A DNA stretch of 64,000 nt from Methanobacteriaceae archaeon (GTDB taxonomy: Archaea; Methanobacteriota; Methanobacteria; Methanobacteriales; Methanobacteriaceae). Position 1 is the first letter of the stretch. Each line of letters opens with the position of its first letter. The notes below the pieces were generated by a model that saw only the letters and a program-made list of their open reading frames with translations, was not told the DNA's origin and did not search any database. The translations under genes were made by a program, and so were the position numbers. Shown in pieces: positions 17,541 to 29,500 of this stretch. The stretch is from positions 1-64,000 of the forward strand of contig JAQXTL010000007.1 of NCBI GenBank assembly GCA_029219465.1, written 5' to 3'.

Positions 17541-20500
17541 TTATTCTTTTCTTCTAAGTACTGGAATGCATAATAATACAACTAATAAAGCTAACAATGG
17601 ATTTCCTGTAGCATACATAGCTCCTTTATTTGCCACATTATGTGGATTATAAGGAGTATCATTATTGTTGCTTTGGATTGCAACAACTGCTGCAGAAGCA
17701 TTATTGTTTGTATAATCTGACTCATTAGTTGTAGTAGTTACATTAGCTGAGATAGTAATCTCACCAGGAGCTGTTGCGATTAAAGTTAATCTAAGTACAA
17801 CAGTTTCATTGCATGCCAAGTCCCCAATAGTCCAGACATTAGTGAATACACCTTTAGATGGATCATATTTTTGTAATATGTATGAACCTTTAATGTCTAA
17901 GGTTGCAACAACATCCTTAGCAGTAGAAGGACCATGGTTTGTTACAGTAACAATAACTTCAAATGGTTCTCCAACTTTAACAGGTTCTTTAGGAGCATCT
18001 ATAGTGATTTCAACATCACAAAGGTCTTCGACAAAGATTGTTTTATTAGCTGTGTGATTTCCGACAGTGACTTTGTTATCAATTAAGCCACTTCCGTTTA
18101 ATTTACCTTTAACAGTTAAATTAATAGATTCACCAGCTGGAATATCGATAATCCAAGTGATTATGTGTTTATCTTTATCGTATACACCATCTGTCTCAAT
18201 ATTAATTAACTCAGCAGGTAAGTAATCGGTTACTAAAACCTTATTTGCATCAGTGTTATTATCACCAATAACAGTTATAGTATAGGTTATTTCATCACCA
18301 ATGATGTATGTTTTATTTATAGCATCTTTATTAACAGTGATTTCAGGAACATATACTTCTGCAATGTCAGTTTTATTATCTGATACACCATTATTGTCAT
18401 TTACACTTACAGTGTTGTTTAAGTCACCATATTTAGTAACTTTACAGATAACATTAATGGTTAATCCATCAGGACCGATTGTTAAGTTACTCCATGATTT
18501 AGTAGCATTATTAAATCCAACAGTGTAGTTGGTAGATACAAATTCTAAACCAGGGGATAAAATATCCATAACTGTTACATTTCTGATTTCAGTGTTGTAT
18601 TCGTTTCCAATGACGATGTCAAATGATACTAACTCACCATAGTTAGGAGTAGTTACATTTGCAATCTTGTCAACAGTAACACCGACAACAGTAATGTTTT
18701 CAGTACTAGTTACGTTGTTTACTTTCACATTATTGGAAATAACGGTAGTTTCAGGAGCCATTACAACAAAGGTTACTTTGAATTTGTATACTTCTCCAGC
18801 AGCCATGGACGGAATAGTCCATTTGATAATACCATTATCTTTACCACTTGCATCTTCATTAGGTCCAGTTGAGTTAACAAATACTAACTGAGCGTTATTG
18901 AAGATATCTACTACTTCAATGTTTTTACCTTCGATATTATTATCGTTTGAAACAATGATTTCGTAAACTACAAGTTCTCCAAGTGAATATTTTTTGTCAT
19001 CTATGTTTGCTTCTTTATCAATGTCGTATTTAGCAACTTTTACGAATGAAGTACTGTTTTTGACACCGTTATGATCATCAACGTAAACAGTGTTGTTTAA
19101 AACGCCGTAATCTTTAACAGTAGCACGTACTTTAATTACTAATCCTTCAGCAGGAACATTTACAATCCAGTAGACTTTTTGTTTATCAACAACAGTCATA
19201 TTTGCAGTAAAGTTGGAATCGAGGAATTCTAAACCATTACCTAAAACATCAGTAATAGTTACATTACGTGCAATACCATCAGTAGGGTTAGTAACATTAA
19301 GGATAAATTCAACCATACCATCGTAGTTAATAATTTCGTCAACAGTAGTCTTATTGACAGTTAAATTAACAATAGTAATGTTTTCAGTATCAGAAACATT
19401 ATTAACAAATACTGTGTTAGGAATTGTATTAGCTCCAATTAATTTGAAAGTAACATTGAATTCAACAGTAGCGCCTTCATCAATTTCATCGAAAGTCCAG
19501 TAAATCTTATTCTCGCCAAGGTGGCTTAAATCTTCATTAGGACCGGTTGAACTGATGAATTGTAAGCGTTCATCAAATTTGTCCATTACAACAACATTAT
19601 TTCCTTTAATATCGTTGGTATTAGCTATTACAATTGTGTAAGTTACTTCTTCACCAACTGAATATACTTTATAAATGTCGTCTGCAACTTTAATAATTGT
19701 GTATTCAGGTACAAATACTGAGGAATTATCAGTTTTATTGTCACCTTTACCATTATTATCGTTAACAATAGCTACATTGGTTAAATTACCATAATCAACA
19801 ACTTTTGCAACAACAGTTAAAACAATCTCGGAATTAGCACCAAGATCAAAGTTCCATTTCACATCATGTAATGAAGAGTTCACTCCACCATAATCAGCAC
19901 TTACAAACTCTAATCCAGCAGGTAAAACATCCCAAACAGTCACATTATAAGCAATAGCATCGAAACCATTGTATACAGTAATGTAGAACTCTACTAAATC
20001 ACCGTAATTAGGATTTACAACGTTAACAGTCTTATCAACAGTAACTTCAGGAACAATAATAATCTTGTTAGTAGTTACATTGTTAACAGTAGCTGTGTTT
20101 GTAATAGTTCCATTTGTTAAAGCTGTTAAAGTAATGTTTAAGACAACAGATTCGCCAGCACCAATATGATCAATAGTCCAGGTGTAATTACCTGAGCCAC
20201 CTAATTGTTCTTTAATCCAGGTATCAACTACGACAATGTCATAACCGTCAATGTTGTTTGTGTTTGTAACAGTAATTGTGTAGGTTATGTTATTGTATTT
20301 AACAATGGTACTTTGAGTATCTTTAACAATACTGTATTCAGGAACAAGTACTGAAGAATTATCAGTTTTATTGTCACCTTTACCATTATTATCGTTAACA
20401 ATAGCCACATTGGTTAAATTACCATAATCAACAACTTTTGCAACAACAGTTAAAACAATCTCGGAATTAGCACCAAGATCAAAGTTCCATTTTACATTAT

Positions 20501-23500
20501 GTAATGAAGAGTTTACTCCACCGTAATCAGCACTTACAAACTCTAAACCTTGAGGTAAAACATCCCAAACAGTCACATTTGAAACAGTTACGTTAAATTT
20601 GTTGTAGACAGTAATGTAGAACTCTACTAAGTCACCATAGTTAGGGTTTACAACGTTAACAGTCTTATCAACAGTAACTTCAGGAACAATAATAGTCTTG
20701 TTAGTAGTTACGTTATTAACAGTAGCGTTATTTACTAAAGTACCGTTTTTGAGTACTTTTAATGTGATTGTTACATATTCAGTTGTACCTTTAGCGATTT
20801 TTGGGATAGTCCAGACACATTTGTTATCTGTATGTACTCCATTTCCACTTGCACTTACAAATTCGAATTTACCGTCTTGCCATACATCAATGACTTTTAC
20901 ATTAATTCCATCAATGTTGTTTGTGTTTGTAACAGCAATTGTGTAAGTAATAGTGTTGTTAATGTATGAAACATCAACTGAAGTCTTATCAATTGTGTAT
21001 TCAGCAACAGATACGTTTACAGATGCATTGTTATTTGTTAAGTTAGTGTCATGACCAGTACCGTTTACTGAAACATGGTTTGGAATAACACCAAATGCAT
21101 TGATTTTACATGTAATGTTTAAAGTTACAGTTTCACCAGGAGCTAATGAACCAATAGTCCAGATTCCAGTGTTTTGATCATATACAGTTCCGGAAGTGGA
21201 TTTGATATCTTTAATGATTACTCCTTGGTCAATTAAATCAAATGCAGTTACATTATTTGAAGTGTCAATACCTTTGTTAGTTACAGTAATGTAGTATGTA
21301 ATTTCATCGAATAAGTTTGCAAGTCCGTTAGTTGCGTTAGTTGTTTTTGTTACTGCTAAATCAACAGATGTTAAGTGTACAGTTACATTATCAACTACAC
21401 CTTCAGGAACTTCCACACTTGTAACGTTTGCTTCGTTGAAAATATCTTTATCAGCACTTTCTTTTACTTTTAAACCGGTAATTGTAATTGTGAAAGAGTC
21501 ACCAGGGTGCATTGTTCCATAATAGACACTACCAGTCCAACTACCTTTTGATACACCATCAAGAGTGTATTGTGCGTTTGTGACATCTAATAAAGTTGCA
21601 TCCAATATGTCAGTTAAAGTGACATTGAATGAGTTAGAGTGTCCAGTAGCAGTTACTGTAATTACATATTGTATTGAATCACCAGCAATAACTGAAGTTA
21701 CGTTAGCAACTTTTTCAATAATGAATCCACAGTCTGTTATGATTGGAGTAATTTCAGTAGATGAATTGATTCCAGTGTTTTTGGTATCAGTTGTAATGTT
21801 TGCAACATTTACAATGATTCCTCTACTTGAAGCGTTTACTAAAGCTCTGAAATAGAAGGTTCTTTTCTCGTTAGGTGCTACATCACCTAAGTTGATTACA
21901 GTAGCATTAGTGTAAGGCATCCAAACAACTTTGTCAGTGGAGTATTCAACATTGAGTAATTGAGTTACATCATAGTAGTCTGTTAAAGTACTGTTAAATG
22001 CAACAGCAGGTCCTTTATTTTCAACAGTAATTGTGTATTCAATATTTTCTCCTGCGATAACTCCAGTAGTAATGTTATCTACTTTATTTACATTTAATTC
22101 AGTGTTAGATATAATGGTAGTAATGTTTTCATCAACATTGTTATCATATCTTGATTCGTTAACTGAAGTGGAAACAACAGCAGTGTTGTTTAATATTCCT
22201 AATGCACTAGCATTTAATAATGCTCTAATGTAGACTAATTTCTTGGAGTTTGCATTAATTGATCCTAAGGAAATGGATTGACCGTAATTGTTCCAGCGAG
22301 TTCCATCTAAGGAGTACTGTACATTTGAGAGGTATTTTCCATCAAAGATGTCTTTAAGAATTACATCATATGCGACATCAGGACCATTATTTTCAACAGT
22401 AATTAAGTAAGTTACTTGTTTACCAGCGTAGATATCACTAGTAGCTATTTTTTCAACAGATAAGTCACATACAACTACATGAACCATGTTAGTGGATGAG
22501 TTTGTGTAAGATCTGTTGTTTTCGTCATTTACAGATGAGTAATTAACTTCTGCAGTGTTGTATATGTCTTTACCTAAGATATCAGCTAAGTCTTGGTCGA
22601 AAGTACAGTTAAAGACTAATGTGAATTTGCTGCCAGCTTCTAATTCGCTTCCAGATACAGTTAATGTATTTGTAGCGGAATCGAAATTGACATTCCAAGG
22701 CAAGTTTGTTTCATATTCGTTGGTAAAGATTAATCCTTTATCAAGAACATCTGCAAGGTTAATTGTGTAAGCTGTAGAAGTACCGATGTTTTCAATAGTA
22801 ATAGTGTATTCTACTTTTTCAGTTACATTGTATTTTGAATTGTCCGCAGTTTTGGTAATTTCAAGATCAGGTTCAATAACTGTTACAGTAACTTCATCAT
22901 TACCTTCAAATGCTCCATTTACATCAAATGTTACGCTGTTTACTTTTAAGTCACCAGCTTTGTTTACATTTTCATCTTTGACTAAAGCAGTGATGTTAAT
23001 CACTAATAATCCATTAAAGTCAGATGAGTGAACATTATCGTAGCGAATAATGATTTTTTGACCGATTACTGTGACTGGTACTTCAGTACCGTTTAAGTAA
23101 TGTGCAGATACGAAAGCTAAACCTTCAGGTAAGTCATCTTCAATTTGGATGTAAGTGTAATTACCGGTAGGCAAGTCAAGAGTGATTAAGTAATCAATAC
23201 CTTCACCAATAGTTACTGTATCAAGACCTTGAGTTACATTAGTGTTGTTAACATTTTTAATGATTGAAGGACCTTGTGTAGTAATTATTTTTGACTCTGC
23301 AGTTTTGATGTAGCTTCTAGTATCATTGCTTGCGTATGGAACAGAATATCCATTTACAAGAACAGTGTTTTTGAAAGTATTACCAATTACAACATCGTCA
23401 CGTACAGTGAAAGTAAATCTAATGACTTTTACTTCGTTAGGATTCATATCTCCTAAATTGATTTTAGCAGCATTATCAATCCAATCAATTGCAACAGGAT

Positions 23501-26500
23501 TATTGTTTAATTTAGCTGTAATTCCTTGTTTACCGTTTAATGCGAATTCATTTACTAATTTTGTTAAGTCATCTAATATTGAAGCATTGTATAATACAGA
23601 GTTACCAGTGTTTTTGACAGTGATTTCATAATAAACACCATCTCCACCTTCAATTACAGTAACATTAACTGTTTTAGTAACAGTAATCTTAGGTTCGACG
23701 ATAGTTATGTCTGCTCTGTCATAATCATGGGATCCTTCGTATTCTAATTCAATATTGTTCTGTCTAACTACTCCTGCTTTGTTTGAAGCAATGTCTTTAA
23801 CAAGAACAGTTAAATTAATGACTAATTTACCGTCATAAGTGTATGAATCAATATTTGTGTAGTTAATTAAGACTTTATTATCAACTACTGAAATATTTTC
23901 AACAGCACCAAATTTATCGGCAGCAGATACAAATTCAAATCCAGTAGGGAGAGTATCAATAATGTTAAGAACTGTATAATTACCTTCAGGTAAGTTTACT
24001 GTAATTAAGTAGTATACTTTGTCCCCAATAGTTACATACAATTTGCTGTTAGTTACGTTAGTACCATCAACGACTTTGTCAATAGAAGGACCTTCGGTTC
24101 TTATATCAGCATTGTCAGTTCCAACGTATGCTCTTTCTTCACCGTTTATTATAGGAATTGAGTAACCTTTGATAGTAGCAATGTTATTAAATACACTACC
24201 AATGAAAATATCATTTTTAACAGTGAATACTAATCTAATGTTTTTAGATACACCTGGGTTTAAATCACCTAAGTTAATAGTTAATACACTACCGTTCCAT
24301 TGTCCAGCAGTTTCAACACCATCAACTAATATTTGAATATCAGAAGCATCTCCAACAAATACTCCAATGAATTTTGTTAAATCATCAACAACAGATGCGT
24401 TGTATAAAATGGAATTACCAGTGTTTTCGACAACTATGTCATAATAAACATTGTCTCCACCTTTAACAATAGTGTTGTTAACAACTTTATCAATAGCTAC
24501 TTGAGGTTCAACAACAGTAACAGAAGCAGAGTCTGAAAGTTGTTTGTTGTTCCAGTAGTAGGTTGCAGTATTTACTTTAGGAACGATTGAAGCTTTATTT
24601 TGAGTATTGTTTAATACAATAGCTGTTAGGTATACTCTGAATTTTTTATCGTAGTTGTAAATCACATCTTGTGCAAAGTCATTGTTAAATGAAATTGTTA
24701 CAACACGATTTGTGTAATCAATAGTATATCCGGTTGTTTCGCTAACAGTTCCGTCTTTAAAGACTTTAACTGAATTTAAAATGTAGTCAAATCCAGCTGG
24801 AAGTGCATCTTTAATTTCAAGACGGTCATATGAACCGGTTGCAAGATCAACATCAATTACATATACGATTTCTTCACCGATAGTTACATGAGTTTTATCA
24901 TTGATAATGCTTGTATTGTTTATGTTTTTATCAATGTGTAATCCGACAGTGTTAAATCTGTCTATATCATCATCAGTGAAGTTTTTGACATATTTAGTAT
25001 CATCACTTACGGAATAACCATAGAAATCAACTTTATTATCATGGGTAACACCGATTTTTACATCAGCTTTTACATTGAATGTAAATTTGATAACAATAGA
25101 TTTAGCTGCATCAAGTTCATCCATGTAGAATTTGATAACATTTCCATTCCATGAAGATACTAATTTACCTGTTTCATTTCCTTCAACTATTGTGATATTT
25201 AAGTCGTCTTTGTTTACAAATTTAGTAATCAAATCAGTTAAATCGTCAATAATAGTTGCATTATATAATACTGAATTTCCAGTGTTTGTAGCACTGATTA
25301 CTAATTCAACACCATCAAGACCTTCAACAGTGGTTACATTATAAATTTTAGTAACGTATGCGTTAGGTGAAACAATAGTTACATTTGCTTTTGAGGTAAC
25401 TTTATCAAACCAGGTTACAGTAGCAACGTTGGTTTTGAGTTGTCCAACAGGGTTTTTAGCTACATCATTTACAACAATACATTTGTAGTTGACAACTAAA
25501 GGTTGGTCAATTACAACAACATCTAAAACGATGTTTAATTGTCTGCCGTTAAGAGTGTAGTTATCACGGGTTAAAACAGTACCATCAGATAAAACTAATG
25601 AACCTTCAATTAATTCAAATCCATTAGGTAAAATATCGTTGATTGTAATGTTTACAAATCCTTTTGGAACATCGATAACAATTGCGTAGTCGATGATTTC
25701 ACCGTATGAAACAAATTCAGTGTCATTACCTTCAGAAGTATTAGTAACAACTTTATTTGCGTCAAAGTAGGTTAAAGTACTGAATGCTAATGAATCATTG
25801 TCTGAATAGTATCTTGTTTCATTGTATCTGTTATCAGGCATAGAACCTGCATCAATATATGCAGTATTGGTGTAATTTGTACCAAGAACAACATCTGGTT
25901 TTACAACAAATGTTAATTCTACAATAAGGTCTTTAGTTTCTTCAACTTCACCAAAGTCAATGCATAAAACAGAATTATTCCAGTATACTTTTGCTTTTCC
26001 GGTTTCGTTTCCAGATACAACAGTTATGTTGATATTAGCAACATCTTGATCAATAATGAAGTTATTAATCAAATCAGCTAAATCTGTACTAATAGTTGTA
26101 TTGAATAAAACACCGTATCCGTTAGTTTTTCCATCGTATGTTATTTTTACAACGTCTCCACCTTGAACAGAAGTGACGTTTACTTTACTTTCCAATTTAG
26201 GAACAGATTGGACAATAGTATAGTCAGCACGGTCAGATAGGTAAGTTGTATGAATCATTTCATTTTCAAGAATGTTATATATGAACTCTTTTTTAGATGC
26301 ATAATCTAATGAACAGTTATAGTACACTTTAGCATCGTTTACATCATCAAAGACATAATCATAATTGAAGAAAGTTTGATTAGCAACATAATACATTAAT
26401 ATTGTTACATAATTTGTAACATTATTTGTAGCTAATAAAGTACCGTTAAATCCAATATGTACAAGATCAGAGTATTTTTTCTCAACATATGGCTCAGTTG

Positions 26501-29500
26501 CTATTGCCTCAGCACGAGGAGTTGGTTTGGATACACTAAATACATATGATACTACATCTACACCATCGTGAAGTACACCATCACCGTAGATAACTTCAAA
26601 TCTGTAGAATCCTAAGTTTGGAGCTAAATCTTCAAAGGTTAAGTTAACAACATCTAATTGTGGTAACCAAACTGTTAAATTAAATACTCCGGATTCACCA
26701 ATGTATAATTCTGATTTATTAAAGTCATTAGAACCCATAAAGTCTTTTGAGAATTCTAATCCGTAAGTTTCTAAAGTTGCATTACTGAATAATGGTTTAT
26801 CTAAGATGAAATTGTATCCACCTTCAACTGAAGAATATCTTAATACATCAGCTGTGTTAACAATTACACTAGCTGGAACAGCATGTGAATTGAAAGTTAC
26901 AGTGTAGAAAATAGTAATATTTTCTCCTTGGTTTAATGTACCAAAGTCAAATCCTTTAGTTGAATCGAAATAATCCATTGTAATGTCAATAACAGTACCA
27001 TTACCGTAAACTGCTCTAAAGTTAGTTACAGTACCATCTTTAATCCATTCACCATATTTATCTAATAAATCATCAGCAACAATAACATCGTATGCAGGAG
27101 CGTGACCATCGTTAGAGATAGTTACATTATATTCAACTACATCTCCATTTTGAACAATAGTATCATTTACATTTTTATCAATGTTCATGTTAGGTTCGTT
27201 GAGAAGCATCCAAACTACTTTTTCAGAATCATAATTGTTCTGTTCAATATCATTATAATAGATACTGATTAAGTTAGGTTTGAATAATTGATCAGCTAAG
27301 TATTGAGTTCCAACTTGTAAAGTAATATAAATTCTAAGAGTTGTTACGTTTTGAACAGGTTTGTAAACTTTATTATATACAAAACTAATAGAACGTGTAT
27401 TAGAATCTAAAGTAACTACAGGAAGAACCTCATTTCCATCAATATCATATAATTTTGAAGTTTCATCAGCAAATGCCCAGTGTCCTGCTTCAGGAATAAT
27501 TCCAGGGGTACTTGGGTTAACATCAAATCCGTTAATTGAGAAAATTGGAATAGTTACATAATCTTTAATTTCAAGTTTATCAACAGAGTTAGGAACGTGA
27601 ATTTCAATAAGGAAAGTTACATTATCTTGAGCGTAAATGTCATAGTAATATTCTTTTCCTTGTTCCACACCATTAATATGTGAAATTGATTTACTGTCTG
27701 CTTCAGGAGCATCAATAACTATGCCTGCACCATCAGAATCAGATACATAATTACCGCTTTCTAATTTTACAGTTCCAGTAACAGAATTGGATAATCTGTC
27801 CATTGAGTTAATAACTGTACCTTCATGGTTTATTGAATTTACAGTTACATTAAATTTAATAGAACCGGAAGTTCCGTTTAAAATTACATCAGAACCGAAT
27901 GTATCATTGAAGAACTGTGAAACATAAACCATAATCCTCCATTTACCATTAGTTAAGTTAGTAATTGTGTAATAAGATTTGTTCATTACATAAGTTTGAC
28001 CATTGTAGTATAATACTAAGTCTTCACCAGTGAAAGTTTGATCAAAACCAAGCTTTCCACCAACAGTATCATTTAATACAAATTCAGTGAAAGTGAAGTA
28101 ATCTGAAATTTCATAATGTATTGTGTAAGATAATTTATGACCCGGTCCAGTATAACCATTATTAGTACCATTAAGGTCAGTGACACCTTTAACAATCTTG
28201 ATGGATTGTAATGATACATTAAAGTCATCGCTAACTGAGTCTTCAAATCCGTATTCGCCAATGCTGTAAGTAACAACAGCTTCGTTTCTAGTTAAGTTTC
28301 TAGCACCAGTTAAGTTATTGATAATTTCTTTTAAATCATCAGTAGTGTTATCATATTTTGGTGCATAAACCATGTAAGTAAATTTGTAATCTACAGTGCT
28401 TGGTCCACCAACAACAGGGTTTTTGAATTTAATTTCAATTTTACCACCCATATCGTCAGGATAGGATACATCATATAATTCTTGAGGAACTTCTTGTCCA
28501 CGTGAGTCTGTGAGAACTAAAGTGCCAGGGATGTATTTTAAGTTAGATGGAAGATTATCAATTAATTCTAATAAAGTGTATTCAAGATCATTTACTAAAT
28601 CAACAGATACACTAAATTCAAATCTCCATGTATAACCAGTAGCTACTTTACCAGAGCTAGCACCTAATTCAGAAGATTTATCCACGTGTACAAATTTAGG
28701 TTTGATATAACCTGTAGATTCATTACCTCTAATTGCGTTTTCATAACCAGTATAATCGTTACCATATTGGAAGAATGGAATTGCAGTTATATTAATCAAA
28801 TCAGTATTGTTATGTTTTTTGTCTAAAACTCCACTAATAACAACTTCAGCAGGAGGGTGTTCTGGAGTAAAACCACCAACAGGAATCTGTAAAATGAAAA
28901 GAGTATTTCCTTCAGGAACATCAACATAAGCTTTATTGATTGGATCATACCAAGTTCCGTTACCTAAATTAGTACCTTTAACAACAGCAACTTTATGTCC
29001 GAGGTAAGTTGCAGTAAAGTTATCAACAGATCCTGGAACAATTAAATCAACAACAGTATTATAACCACTAATTACACCAGTGTTATTAAATTCAAGTGCA
29101 TAAGTAAATTTCTCACCAACAATAACTTCCAAAGGATCTTCAGGAGTTAATGGTGTCTCAGATTTATATTTACCATTATATTCTGTAACAATTACATTAG
29201 GGAATGAGGTAATATTAATAATAAAAGTATCACTTGCAGTGTCATTATATATTCTTACATGGTCTTCATCATCAGATGAGAATCCGTATGCAAAAGCAGT
29301 GTTAGTTAAATTCTTCAAAATCTCTGCATTTTTATCAACATAGAAGAAGAAGTAAATAACTTTAGTTTCACCAGGTGCAAGATCTCCAATAATTATCTTA
29401 AACTGTTTACCTTTATTTCTATATTCAGCAGGTAACCCATCACATGTAATAATTACATTTTTAATCTTGTCTTCATTAATTAAACCTGTTAAATCATCAT

